This document shows, one piece after another, positions 46,201-58,306 of a stretch of 64,000 nt of DNA. Positions within the stretch are counted from its first letter, which is position 1. Every line of letters begins with the position of its first letter. Below the pieces are notes generated by a model that saw only the letters and a program-made list of their open reading frames with translations, was not told the DNA's origin and searched no databases. Location of the stretch: the NCBI GenBank assembly GCA_026874595.1, contig CM049316.1, positions 10,096,839-10,160,838 of the forward strand, in the 5' to 3' direction. Both the position numbers and the translations under genes were made by a program. The DNA comes from Sipunculus nudus (taxonomy: Eukaryota; Annelida; Sipuncula; Golfingiida; Sipunculidae).

Positions 46201-47636
46201 ACAGATGTACTAGATCTGTGTGACACTTGCACTCCTTGAGTCACGTGTTTATCTGGTGCGGAATCCTTTGACACCGTTATTGTTTGTCACGCGTAAGGGA
46301 CCTCGTTTGTTATCTGTTACTGACGGTCCTATACTAGGATCATTGCCGATTGCCCTCTGATGTGTAAAAAGATAAAACAGATGTGTGGGGATTTTCTTTT
46401 TCATGTAACCGACTGACGTTATCCAGTGATAGCTTCTACCGATGTTTCCTCTATCCTCTCCGGTTTAACCCGTCATTTAAGTTAATCTTTTATGAACCAC
46501 AGACACTTTTGTTCGATATATGAGCTTGATTCTAAGGCATTTAACGTTCCTCTGCCAAGACACAGCATGGCCGGATAGGGAGGTGAAACAGACCCTTGAA
46601 ATACGAGTGAAAGCGGCCAAAATCCAATACCATCGGTCCACTGGTGCCAAGGTTTAGTTTATCGGCCTACAAGAATAAAAAAAAATTTTCTACCATCGGC
46701 CCACCGGGAAACATCCAGGTATCACGGTGGCCGTTGAAACGCAGCACCTCATGTCCACCTTCTCATGAAGAGTACTTCTTTCTTATTCAATTTAACAATT
46801 AATTACTCGTGGGAGTGTGAACCTTGACTGACCTTAAATGACTTAAAATGTGATTAATTATGAAATAACCAGTGGCCAGTGACCGTTGGTGTTTGGTGAC
46901 ATTTCAGACATTGCTGTAATTTGATAGGTAAAATGTTTTATGACAGCCTGACCTCCTGTTAATGATGATTTAAGTCAGTCCTTGCATCATTCTATGACCG
47001 TGACATCAGTCGCTCAATTAGATTGCATTTATTTTTTGAAGAAAAAAATATGTAATTTGCGTTCATGCTTGGGTTTTCCACTCCCAGATTTACCTTTCTT
47101 ATCTCGTAGTGAAGAAAATAATGATACAAATATAGACAATGGATGGCGGGACATGTACAACACATCCATCAATGACGGGGAAAAAATACCATGCGATACG
47201 AAAAAATTACGGTATTGTGTATTACAATATATAAAGTAAATTAAACTGTTCATATAACCGGTAACTGGACAGTGTTATATTTATTCAGCGGATCAATCGA
47301 TATCGGGATCTAAAATCGGTCTTACATACATCATTCAGTCAACATAATAAAATTGACATAGGAATTTCATAAATAGATTTCATGTTGGTGGAACAGTAAT
47401 TGAATTGCAAGCATGGTAGCACAGGGCCTAGTTACTCCCATTTTCATTGATCAACAATCTCACGCCTCATGAAACAAAACAGCTACTATTCCACAAAACC
47501 ATTTAAATATACCCTTACGTACGAACGCTATGATTGACTTTACAGCCCACAGCGGGCGGCAGCATTTCCGCTTCCGCTTTAAATATCGACCAAAGAGGTT
47601 GAATGTCACTTATAATGGAGTGGGGTGGAAATCCTT
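43271..47636. other. DNA without a recognised gene
   Basis: No gene is recognised. Less AT-rich patches at 44140-44300, 45000-45430 and 46180-46330 look like possible conserved noncoding DNA. The minus-strand frame at 44429-44677 is described separately. TTAATTAGGTCTTATT and CCAATTAATCTC cores lie at 45515-45555. Confidence 0.45.
44429..44677 (-). CDS. Unrecognised 82-codon open frame
   Basis: The peptide starts MCVYCQEKYFNYMDCVPVN and has four cysteines, with tyrosine- and acid-rich middle parts (GVRYFQYDELYYSFF). Its mixed composition and lack of low-complexity bias look more like protein than other short frames here. I do not recognise a family. There is no signal peptide. The bases before the ATG (TTATTAATT) give neither an acceptor splice site nor a strong start context. 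It could be an exon, a short secreted-type gene fragment, or chance. Confidence 0.2.
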   Translation of the reverse strand: MCVYCQEKYFNYMDCVPVNTYHMEHEDLSGPTAGCLDNSGVRYFQYDELYYSFFRGASLSSNLIIHHIFVSASDAITNLLQH

Positions 47637-47882
47637 TGTGTGCCCGGGAGGCATAATGTGCCTGAGAGTTATGACCGCAGGAGAGCAGTTAAAACACGAA
47701 AAGGATTCAGGGGGCGGAAATAACATAGACCCCTTGTACACCTGTGCCGATCATATTTCAGCTTCAGTTGCTACTAATTGAATTAAACTTTCTATTTGCT
47801 AAAATGTTATGAAAATAAATTAGAAATAAAAAGCATAAGATGATTTTTATCAAATTTAATTTACTGACATTTCATTTTTAAC
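47637..47882 (+). repeat. Repeat A, copy 1 (flanks repeat B)
   Basis: The segment matches 48449-48697 over about 245 bp. Shared strings include GCCGATCATATTTCAGCT, TGATTTTTATCAAATTTAAT and GACCGCAGGAGA. The start of the copy lies within the frame 47530-47781, which is not conserved in the second copy. Confidence 0.8.
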
Positions 47883-47889
47883 TTTTTTT

Positions 47890-48448
47890 CTGTACCCCTT
47901 CCTCTTAACCACTGCTTGATATAGTTAAGGTGTACTGGGTTGTGCCACAAGGCGGCTGGCACGGGACCATGACTATTCATACCATTGGATATCGCATTGT
48001 GTACCTAAGTTTGAAACCCTCAATACCTTTAGAAATGTTGCTTTATAATTTTAATTTAAAAAAGAAAAAAGGAGACATTGCACCCTTTTAATCAAAGAAA
48101 TATATGAGAAAGAAAGAAAGAATTATGAAGGTAAAGAAAATTTTGGTGGTGTCTGACTCGAGTAGAATATAAGTAGTGTTGCATTGTGAAGTTCCCTTAT
48201 ATTTGTAGCTCTGACGTCATATGAATTTATTTCTGACGTACTTTGACTATTAAGCACACCCAACGTCCTCTTATAAGAAATAATGTCTCACCATAACATG
48301 TGTGAAGAAATACAAATTACACTAAATATGTGAAAAAGCGGTAATGTATTTAAATGGAAATGAACAAAAGGTAATATATCTGTGTCATTATCCCCAGTAA
48401 CGTAACAATAGTAGGTTTCCATAACAAATGCTTATTCACACCCTTGTC
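47890..48448 (+). repeat. Repeat B, copy 2 (empty LTR site)
   Basis: The segment aligns with 41827-42269 plus 43156-43270. At 48355-48358 it has one ATGG where copy 1 carries the LTR between two. It has an extra stretch near 47945-47995 (GGCGGCTGGCACGGGACC) absent from copy 1. Confidence 0.8.
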
Positions 48449-48697
48449 CTTGTTTACCCGGGATGCATTAAGTACCTGAGAGTATCGACCGCAGGAGAAC
48501 AGTTTAAACATAAAATAGATTCAAAGGGGCGGATGTAACAAGGACCTCTCGTACACCTGGTGCCGATCATATTTCAGCTACAATTGCTACTAATGGAATT
48601 AAATTTCTATTTGCTAACATTTTATGATAATAAATATGAAATCATAAGCACAGGATGATTTTTATCAAATTTAATTAGCTGACATCTCATTTTAACA
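48449..48697 (+). repeat. Repeat A, copy 2
   Basis: This is a direct repeat of 47637-47882, offset by about 812 bp, with small differences (CGGATGTAACAAGGACC versus CGGAAATAACATAGACC). Repeat B lies exactly between the two A copies. Confidence 0.8.
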
Positions 48698-51110
48698 AAT
48701 AAGTGAATTTAAGTTTAAATTATTTTAGCCCGGATTTTTTAATCAGGATTTTATTCCTTTATCTTTCCGGTTTAGTTTTAGAATAACGGCCGTTTTGTGC
48801 TTTAGGCATAGGAGAGTCCGCCATGACGTCTAAGTAAGATTTATCAATCTAATTTGTAAGTCTTGATTTAAAAACGACTCGTCTTAGAAAATATACAGGA
48901 AACGATTATCCTAAGTAGATTATAGAGAATGCGTGATGTCTTGGCAGTAAAACATGAGCGTAGGTTGTAGCTGTGGTTAATGTCTACTTTGTATGTAGTC
49001 CAGGAATCACAGCCTAGGGCGCCACAACAAAAATCCTAAGTTCAAGAGATGAAAGAAACGTCGCGACGCAGAGGAATGTACTTTCGGCAAGCAAGACCTG
49101 GATATAATGCTGCAGCTTGTTAGTATTCAAGATGCCACCCCTTCTTTGTCCTTTCTTTTCTTCCTCTAGGCGGTTAATGGCCTTTGCTTTCTCCATCCGG
49201 TTCAAAACAGTCCCAATCTGATCGTAATGATATTATTATACGTTTTGAAAAAGTGGATAACAGCTTCCGAAAATATGAGTATTGAACCATTAAACAATTG
49301 ACTTCTAAATGCTATGGATTATTCATTAAACCATGTACAAGGACTCGGCGATAGATTTTATCATATAGGCATTTACATTCAAGCATAACATTAAATTTTG
49401 TTGTACATGCTAGTTTAATACACGTGAAATATTAAATTGGAGAAAACCTTTTACAATTATTGCGGATGGAAAAGAATATTTCTGTCTTCGCGCTTCATTG
49501 TCCAAGGAGGTTTTTTGTCACGTTTTAAAACTGATGTCTTCCATGTCACACGTCAGTGAATAAGTTAGAAGCTTGTACACATGAAATATGGTGACTTTTA
49601 TGATGGATGTGTCGAGAAAATCAATTAATTGGTTCTCTGATAAATAAATCTGACTAATATGTAAACATTAGTTTCTTTGCAGCAAGCCATCCTTTAATGG
49701 ACCTGGCTCTACTAACATACATAAGCCTGCGCTATTCCTCAAAGACGAATGCTACAATTCATGCCAATGTCTATCTCTGATAAAGAACTAAACAACCTTG
49801 GCAAATTACGTGCATGGCACAATAATTTCTAAACTATTCTAATTTAAAGACAGATACTCTCCAAGTAAACGCGGATTGGAGTAGGCTTTCTTTTCAACAT
49901 AGAAGGTATTATCTGGTATAGACGTCAAATTGACGCCTGACAGCACATAGGTGGAACAATAATCGGATAGGAATCATATATCCCGCAGAAAATTCACGTT
50001 TGTATTAAGAGTTTCAAAAGAATAGTGACATCGTAAGGTGATGAATAATTCAAATCCTATGTTGCAGTTTTAGAATCCATATGATTATGGAAATGCCGCC
50101 TTTTTCAGTATTTTAATACACCAACTCTAATAGTTTCAAAGCGACTCGTAGGTTCGTTTGTTTGATTCATGAAGGTTACGGAGATTTCCCGTTGGTTTTA
50201 TTCCAGGTTGCTTTTAAAGCTCAAAGAGCAGGAAATCACAAAATGTTTGCTTGCCTAGTTAAATAATTTGAAGGCCACCTTTTCTTTTGGAATAATCCAA
50301 AGAGTGTTCTGTTACAAACTTTGCAGCTGTATCTCATTAGGGTGAACCGCCAGTGATTAACTTGTTTGAGGCAAGTGTCGTCTTGAGTCTTCGTAGTCAT
50401 GCTTTCAGTATAATAAACCAATTAAGGGTAATCAATTTAGTTTGTTAGCCCGGTGGCCAAACGTTTAATATGTGCATTTCTCAATATTTCCGCAGCTAAG
50501 ACTGCCACCAAATTTTAAAGAATGTTTTACTTTCGCTGTATAATGATTTATGTCACAGATCAAATACATCTTCTAAAGACCCCTCAGAATCTAGCCGTAA
50601 TTTGATTAACCTTATTAAATACTTCTATTAATTCTCTCATTAGTCTAATTGGACTAATGACTTCACTTTCAAGTCAAAAGGGTTCATTAATTGGAGACAG
50701 TTTCTGATCATCTTATTAACTTTTACTAAAAGGAACACGCTCTTGACGTTAGAATAAGGATAATATTTCATTTTCAAAATGAAGACAGTATTTATGAAGC
50801 GACACTCGAATATGAGAAAAAAGGACATCGCTATCTTCCAGTTAATAATCTTGTGCAACTGGTAATTTGTAGGCATTTATGTTTAAGACACTATATTGTA
50901 GCTGGCAAAAGACTGTATTTTCTGGATTTCTGCATGTATGCCGCACATGTATAGATACGTTGTATAAATATGATCAGCTGTCCCGAGGGTGTTTACAAAA
51001 ATACGGCATGTTTCCCGTCCGTTCTTATTAGGATAACTTAAAGGTCTTAATATAACCAAGCACGTGAGAAGCCGAATTAATTATTCCAGCCACAATAGAG
51101 TCGGGTACTT
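48698..51110. other. AT-rich DNA without a recognisable gene
   Basis: No gene is recognised. At 50590-50680 several homeodomain-like cores (GTAATTTG, ATTAATTC, CATTAGTCTAATTGG) are clustered. Other frames (49014-49205, 50236-50421, 50640-50876) have no known motif. Confidence 0.5.
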
Positions 51111-51556
51111 TAACTGCATTCATCTGAATTCCGATCGCTGTGCTATAATCAGGTATCAAGCGCGTCCACATCTGATCACCGCCCACGATTTAATTCATCC
51201 TAAAGTCATTAAAGGAGAGGTTCCCTGCACCTGCAACGATTATCCTTTTAAATAACACAATAAATGTTTCTCTGTAAACTATGAAAGTTGGGCAATATAT
51301 TGAAGTCTTAAATTGTATTAATTCAAGACAGCATAACTGCATTCATCTGAATTCCGACCGCTGTGCCATAATCAAGTATTTGTTTTATAAAAGCGTCCAT
51401 ATCTGATCACCGCCCACGATTTAATTCATCCACAAGTCATTAAAGGAGAGGTTCCCTGCTCCTGCAACGATAATCCTTTTAAATCACACAATAAATGTTT
51501 CTCTAAAAACTATGAAAGTTGGGCAATGTTTTGAAGTCTTATATTGTATCAATTCG
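51111..51556 (+). repeat. Direct tandem duplication, about 223-bp units
   Basis: TAACTGCATTCATCTGAATT starts at 51111 and again at 51334. The two copies share nearly all of GATCACCGCCCACGATTTAA, AGGAGAGGTTCCCTGC and ATGAAAGTTGGGCAAT. The second copy has a small insertion (TTGTTTTATAA). It is noncoding. Confidence 0.9.
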
Positions 51557-51801
51557 GAATCCTATATTACCCGACATATTCACTATGAAAGAGAATACAT
51601 GTTTGGGAACATCGTATAAACTACAATATCAATATGGCAAACGACATTTGTCTGTAGTGTGCAACCTTAACCTGTTTCTTATTGAACTAAAGGTACTGCT
51701 TAAATTTTTTTTTAACATGTGTAGGAAACATCATTAAATATGTAACAACGTTTTCAGCGAGACACTGGACTTTATATGATATGCCAATGTCAACAGAAAG
51801 G

Positions 51802-52488
51802 TGTTATAGATGTCTCTTTTATTGTATGCAGCAGTGTGTTCGTTCAGCGCTAGCGTTGTCTGTTGCTATGACAGGGTAGCCCGGCCCACGCGTGGGGTCT
51901 CACCTGTAAACAACGGTCATGCTAGTCTGGGGCTTTCTCGCCTGGCCCAGCCGGGCCGGCTCACGTGTGAAAGTCAGTTCCGGACCTTTTCTGATAAGAG
52001 CGGCAGTTACAGATTTTCTTCTAAATTTGTGACGGATCTTAAATAGTCTTCAGTTTGCTTTCGGTTTTACGACAGGAACTTCTCTTTGGGATTACAACGG
52101 ATTGATTTTGTGAATGAACTTGACTGTTATTCTCTGAGAAGATTTATGTGAACTGTTCATCTGGGTTGTAAGTTATAAAGGATTTGTTGTCGCTATGACA
52201 GTGTGTGGGTGGTATCCAGGTACTGTACACTTTATTTATATACTTGTATTGATTTTACTGTTGTACTGTTGTTATACTGTGTAATTGTATTGATTTAGTG
52301 TTTTGTAATGTTAGGATTGTTTTAAGAATAATTTATAATTATTTGTTTAAAAAAACACTGAATTCTTTATTCATTCATCTAGACATTTCACGCTGCCTAG
52401 AACTACAGAATCTGATTTTTTTTTATCTCGATTACAAAATTTACATTCGTCACGACTTCGTGATATGTTGATATTAGGTTCCGTAACG
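51802..52488 (+). mobile_element. Solo LTR, copy 2 (687 bp) with 4-bp AAGG duplication
   Basis: This is the same family as 42274-43155, in the opposite orientation. It starts TGTTATAGATGTC and ends CCGTAACG, so the last base of the usual CA end is mutated. AAGG flanks it at 51798-51801 and 52489-52492. Shared strings include GGTCATGCTAGTCTGGGGCT, TTCTAAATTTGTGACGGATC and TGTTAGGATTGTTTT. About 180 bp of copy 1, including the putative TATA region and an AG-repeat tract, is missing here between CGTGTGAA and GTCAGTT. The frame 51810-52046 is inside the LTR and is not a gene. Confidence 0.85.
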
Positions 52489-53030
52489 AAGGGCATTGAA
52501 AACTTTGGTCTAAAAAAAAACCGAGATTGTGATAGAAAAAAATATGACCGCGGCTGAAAGCGATGTAGACATTGTTGAGCCTTTACCAATAAACCCTACC
52601 ATAACCCCCCCCCCCCCCCCAAAAAAAAAGTTAACTGCTCATACACAGCTACAGAATTTTAAAAATTAACACCATTAATTATTCGGTTATTCATATGGCA
52701 CATTATGATGAAAATGACACCATAAGAACTTGAACACAACTGGCCTGAAATTTTACATAAATGGCTCAGTAGGTATGGAAGGTCCGTACTCAACTTATTT
52801 TAAATATAAATTTCGACATATCTATACTTTTGTTATACTACATGTCAAGGATTAATACTTTGATATTACTTTGACACAGCAAACTCTTCTCCTATTCAAA
52901 TGTATTGTAATAGCTCTACTCCTGTGGTAATTAATACACATCAAACTTTAATTGGACATGCATGCTGTCGTAACATATGGAAGTGTCTGATTTAGAAATA
53001 CTACTACTTCAATCCTATTTCTGCTGCTGC
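52489..53030. other. DNA without a recognisable gene, including a C16A9 tract
   Basis: C16 at 52605-52620 is followed directly by A9. The minus-strand frame 52371-52589 runs into the LTR end. Nothing else is recognised. Confidence 0.5.
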
Positions 53031-53072
<42 letters not shown>

Positions 53073-53106
53073 TGATTAAAATAATAATAATAATAATAAT
53101 AATAAT
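53031..53106. repeat. (TAA)n microsatellite
   Basis: About 75 bp of TAA/AAT repeats is interrupted once by GATGATTAAA. The minus-strand isoleucine-rich frame across it is an artefact. Confidence 0.95.
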
Positions 53107-53840
53107 ACAACTACTACTAATAATAAAATAATTTATTATACATAGCACCCAGCATTTGCAAAAAAAAAATAAGATATATATGTGCTTCAGATAAAAGTTA
53201 ACATCAGTGTGTGAATAAAGCTGGTCAATTTAAGAAATGCGTGATGGCTCATCCAGTTCATTACCAACCACAAAGCAAAATCATATATATGACCCGCATG
53301 TATGACATATATAAGTTACCCAAACTACAAAGTTTCTCAGGATATTTTCACTACTGATGTTACCGAATATAGATGTTTATTATTCTTTTTTTTCAAAAGC
53401 AAAAGTGGAAGAGACATGAAGACAATGGCAGGGATTACACCGGGGCACACTGGGTAACACTTGGTGTGCAAATAACATAGGTCTGAGTAATCGTAAAGGT
53501 TAAAAAAAGAAGAAAACTTGCTTGAATATAGAAATTATAGTTTGAAGACCAGGCTCACTTTATTAAAGACTGGATAAACAAGGAACAAGGAGAAAATCAA
53601 ACAGCTAAAATACGAAAACAGTGGTGATCTGTCAGTGACGAGCCGGTGTTGTGATGTTCAAATAGAACGTAGGGACCTGGATGTCCCTTATTGTAAACCC
53701 ACAGGTCGCAGTCAGGACCCGCTAATCTCACATATCAATAACAGACAGTACAGAATCGATTAACCACACAGAAATGTATCGTACACATATACCTTTGCGA
53801 CGTATGAAATCTGACGCAAAAACGCAGAAGTGTTAAAAAA
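53107..53840. other. DNA without a recognisable gene
   Basis: No gene or clear repeat is seen. Confidence 0.5.
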
Positions 53841-54090
53841 CCGGGCTCAACGCCAGGCGACTTGATGACGTCTCTGCGTCAGGCTATTGGACGATGTCTT
53901 AACGATAGGCAAACTGAGCAAAAGTGTCTTCACGACAGACAACATATCACTGTCTCCAACTTGACGGATAGCCTGTCTGTGGCTCTGCGCCAGGTGCACT
54001 AGTCTCCTCAAAGGGACTGCCACTTTCTCCACGCCAGGTATACACTATGCCTCCTTGAACGGCAGTCTGGCAAATGTCTCCATGCTGGTA
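53841..54090. repeat. Degenerate minisatellite, about 26-30 bp period
   Basis: Variants of TCTCCACGCCAGGCAAACT recur (GTCTCTGCGTCAGGCTATT, GTCTTAACGATAGGCAAACT, GTCTTCACGACAGACAAC, GCTCTGCGCCAGGTGCACT, TCTCCACGCCAGGTATACACT). Divergence is high. The minus-strand frame 53847-54032 follows the repeat and is not called. Confidence 0.5.
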
Positions 54091-54294
54091 CCGGTAATCT
54101 GAAGCCGACCTCCCATCTACTGTTTTTTTTTTTGTCTGCAGATTTTACTTAATCGGCCGGAAAATTCTACAAGTCTCGCCGATCGGCTAGTGCCCCCTAA
54201 CTTACCGATATTTCTTGCAGATCACCATATTTTTTAGGTCATTTTGATCACCTCTAATTTCTTCTCCAGGATTGTTATTGGCGGCAGGAATGAT

Positions 54295-56568
54295 AACAAG
54301 TGACCCATGGGTCATGTCGCTCAGCTGACTGGGAGAGATTCGCAAAAGGAAATTTTATCATCTGATTGGTAGTATATACCAATTCAACTGAAGAATCAAA
54401 CAGATTAACCAACAGGCCAAGATTGTGTCTGTATTCATATATCTCAAAAATAGAGAATTAATGCGTAAACTTTAAAAAAAAATACAGGTGGCTCCACCAG
54501 TCTGCAGAAACTAATAAAATCACTTAATGGTCAATATCCATGCAAAGAATCATGGTGATCTCTGCATTAGTTGTTCAGATACTTCAGCTTTTTTTATAAA
54601 TTTTTCATTATTCTAAGGGATACTTCGGAGTCCTATAGCTTGAAGGATATGGGTAACAGAGACCTAATTCCAGGTTTCCCCGGACACTTTTCATGGGTCT
54701 CCTTGCACGACAAGAATAAAGATTCTAGGTCTAGTTGTTACAATTTATACCCTGTTGATAGATAACCACATCTTTAAAGGTCTCAAAAATAGAGAAAAAA
54801 ATTCGAAAAAATAGAGGTGGCACACCCAGTCTGCAGAAACTAATGGAACACCTCTTGATCAATAAGTATGCCAAAAATTATGACCAACAGTGTTGTAGTT
54901 ATTGAGATGTTGCATTTTTTTTATCAAATTTTCCATTATTCGGGGGAGGGGGGTAATTGCTCCGGGAATCGGGCATTACAAGCAGGGGGCGCCCTTAATA
55001 AACAAGAAATGAAATTGGACAGATAATGTAAATGACAAGCAGCTGTGCTCAATGTCGTAATCGTTTATTCGTTATTTAGACCTCATATTTACTCCCTGGC
55101 TGATGTCGCTCGGTATTTAATAGATGATTATTGTCACTGAGTTAATCTAAGTTTTGAGCCTTTTACTCTTCTTTAAACGCATAACATTCAAAGCAGCTGG
55201 ACGGAATCGTGAGATTGATAAACTAAGACTATGGAATGGAAGGCGGGGCGAACCCAATCGTTTTTTTTTTTTAACAAGAAGTAAGGAACAAAATATTTGC
55301 GATTTGTCACTTGTAATATCAACCATTGTGCACATATTTTAGATGTTAAACAGACTTGTTTTTACATGGGAAACATTTTCTAACGATATTCTGTTATTTG
55401 CTTTATCTAACATTGTATTTAATTATTGAATGAGAGAAAGTTTCAACTTTGCTCAAATTTACTCTCAAATTTAACAGAAAAAAATCATACCGGAGAATAT
55501 TCCACCCTCCACCCTCACATAGAAAACAATTCGTAAAAAACCGAAAAATACAGGTGGCGCCACCAGTCTAAAGAAACTGATGAAACATCTCATGATCAAT
55601 ATGTATGCCAAAAATCATGTCCATCAGTGATGTAGTTAAAGAGATATTGAAGTTTTTGTATGAAGTTTTTGACTATTCCGGGGTGTACTTTGGGGCCCCA
55701 TAGCTCAAAGGATATAGGTAACAAAGACCTAATTTCTGGTTTCCATGGAGACTTTTCATAGGTCTCTCACTGTGTCAAGAATGAAGATTCTAGGTCCAGT
55801 CTTTACGATTTGTGCCCTGTTAACAGATGTTCACATAGAAAACAATTCGTAAAAAATCGAAAAATACAGGTGGCGCCACCAGTCTAAAGAAACTGATGAA
55901 ACATCTCATGATCAATATGTATGCCAAAAATCATGTCCATCAGTGATGTAGTTAAAGAGATATTGAAGTTTTTGTATGAAGTTTTTGACTATTCTGGGGT
56001 GTACTTTGGGGCCCCATAGCTCAAAGGATATAGGTAACAAAGACCTAATTTCTGGTTTCCATGGAGACTTTTTATAGGTCTCCCAGTGTGTCAAGAATGA
56101 AGATTCTAGGTCCAGTCTTTACGATTTGTGCCCTGTTAACAGATGTTCACATTTTTAAAGGTCTCAAAAATAGAGAAACAAATTCGTAAAAAATACAAAA
56201 ATACAGGTGGCGCTACCAGTCTGCAGGAACTGATGGAACATCTCATGATCAATATGTATGCCAAAAATCATCAGTGATGTAGTTAATGAGATATTGAAGT
56301 TTTTGTATGAAATTTTTGACTATTCTGGGGGGGGGGTACTTTGGGGCCCCATAGCTCAAAGGATACGGGTAACAGAGACCTTATTTCTGGTTTCCTTGAA
56401 GATTTTTTATGGACCTCTCAGAATGTCAAGTTACAAGATCCTAGGTCGAGCGGTTACGATATGGGCCTGGTTAACGGACAGACGGACGGACAGACTGACA
56501 GAAGGACGACGGACAAAGGGTGATCGCTATAGCTCAGATGACTTACAGTCAGCTGAGCTAAAAACAAG
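54295..56568 (-). mobile_element. Composite hairpin-ended repeat element, copy 2
   Basis: This is the same family as 10327-12528, inverted. Reading on minus it has AGCTCAGCTGACTGTAAG and GATCACC at 56562-56519, (CCGT/CTGT)n, about five units with GGTGGCGCCACC landmarks at 56207, 55872, 55554, 54817 and 54487, then CAGTCAGCTGAGC and the palindrome TGACCCATGGGTCA (54301-54314). AACAAG at 54295-54300 and again at 56563-56568 may be a 6-bp target duplication, though CTTGTT may instead belong to the 3' end. A 557-bp foreign segment (54958-55514) replaces part of one unit. The element has no coding capacity; frames such as 56258-56584 are repeat by-products. Confidence 0.8.
54958..55514 (+). repeat. 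Near-identical 557-bp duplication, copy at the composite element
   Basis: The segment matches 58307-58865 with only a few substitutions (CTCAATG/CTTAATG, GCGATTTG/GCGGTTTG, TATCTAAC/TACCTAAC) and a T-run length change (12 versus 14). The boundaries are sharp: TGCTCCGGG at the left and CCACCCTCCACCC at the right. It sits inside a unit of the composite element, so this copy is the likely recipient. Confidence 0.95.
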
Positions 56569-57548
56569 GAAATGTAGGTTGTAAATCAGCCGACATTTTC
56601 GGTCCCCGTCATCAAATCTGCCGAAAATTCTAGCAAGATAAAAATCAGTCGGAAAATCCTTGACGCTGTCAAGAAAGTTTTACAGCGATTTTTTCCTGTC
56701 GGATTTAAAAAAAAATATTCCGATCGGTGGCACCTTCTTATCTACTGACACTACCGATTTTCCGGCCGTCCAAAAATTAGCCGGAAAAAAATTGGTTGAT
56801 GGAGATCAGCTTGACGCTTTGTACACGGTGCATTCTCTATACAATCTTTATCTAATCAGAGCTTGTATAGAATGTCAGAATTTCCATTGCCACGTGAGCG
56901 TACGGTAATCTATGTCTTAATAATACACAGACTAGTCAATCACAAATTTCGGTTGTATCTTTTGATGTGCCGTTAATAAAGTGACCTTTCCTCGTGGTAA
57001 GTCAACGATCTTGGTTGTATTTATAATTCGTGAAGAATGTGGCTGAGATATTGAAACCATACATTTGTTATACGATACCAGTAGCCTATTATCTGACAGC
57101 TAAACACGAACTTAACCTGTTACGTTGAGGAAAATGACATGTATACAATTCTTGCAAAAGGGAAAGCAAAAAGAAGAGAATCCCTTCACTAACAAACTAC
57201 CTCACTAAAGCAGAGAAACGGACTCTTTATTCCCCTGAAAGGAAACGGGGTTAATGACTGAGAACAAACGGGGACGGAGTGGGGATGAACGTCATCAGAA
57301 AGCTTCCTGAACAAGCTAACGCGTGCAAAGATCGATCCAGCTTAATCAGGATGACATTTAGTGTTTTAGGTCCTCGATAATGTAGACCCACGAGATACAA
57401 GTCAACATCGTCCTGTTACTAGTTCAACCACTAATCATATCCCGGTTCGTTAGCGATTTTTTACTCACAGATCTGTTTGCGTATGGTCTGTCTGTAAACA
57501 TTCTGCTGAATGATGTAACTGGTAAAATACAGGCCGACAGGCAGGTTG

Positions 57549-57550
<2 letters not shown>
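56569..57550. other. DNA without a recognisable gene
   Basis: CCGAAAATTCT, GTCGGAAAATCC and CCGGAAAAAAATTGG words at 56600-56800 resemble GGCCGGAAAATTCT at 54155 on the other side of the composite element, so the element may lie inside another decayed repeat. No gene is recognised. Confidence 0.4.

Positions 57551-57582
<32 letters not shown>
57551..57582. repeat. (TA)n microsatellite
   Basis: About 32 bp of perfect alternating AT. Confidence 0.95.
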
Positions 57583-57584
<2 letters not shown>

Positions 57585-58306
57585 GTACTAATTATACTTT
57601 GATTTCATATTATTGTACTACAGTACTGTTTCGTGAGTTCAGCTGACCAGCCGGCTCATTCTTCAGGTACAGAGTGAAATGACCGTATGCGTATTTAGTT
57701 CGTTTTACTTATTTAGTATAATACTATGAAATCAAACTAACTATATATAGTACATTATTTATGCTCCCCTACATGGTAGAGCACTTTCACTATGATGTAT
57801 TGAACTTTCACATGTATAACATTGATTTAATATATATGTATATGTGTGTGTGTTGAATAGCTGTCTTCAGAGTAAAGTACCATTTGATTAATATCAGAAT
57901 AGCACAACGCGACGTTATTATATATTAGAATCCATGAAATGGATAAGGATCGGTCGTTAAACTTAAAGTTCCTGTTTAAATTATAATAATATCCTAATCA
58001 GGGATGGAATCATCCCTTTAAGAGTTTTATCTGGGTTGTTATTTTCCCTGTTGTTTCAGAGACGTTAGAATGACACGTGAACATAAATTTATAATTAATG
58101 AACAAACTAGAGTGATGACGCTTCCGGTTTTATTCATTACTACAATGGTGTGTAATCATAATAAGATCACACATGGCAGAATGCCTCAATAACAGATTTT
58201 ATCATTCATTCTTTCGCCTGGTTTGCTGCGGACTTGACCCTGGACCGGTAGGGGGCGTAGTGGTGGCAATGAAGCGTGGAGATAATAAGGTCAAATTCGG
58301 TGAAAA
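57583..58306. other. AT-rich DNA without a recognisable gene
   Basis: No gene is recognised; the frame 58173-58361 runs into the duplicated segment and has no motif. Confidence 0.5.

Noticed and set aside
54295-54300. AACAAG as a certain 6-bp target duplication of composite element copy 2
   Set aside because: Copy 1 also ends in a similar TTTGTT string, so CTTGTT may be part of the element end. I report it only as possible.
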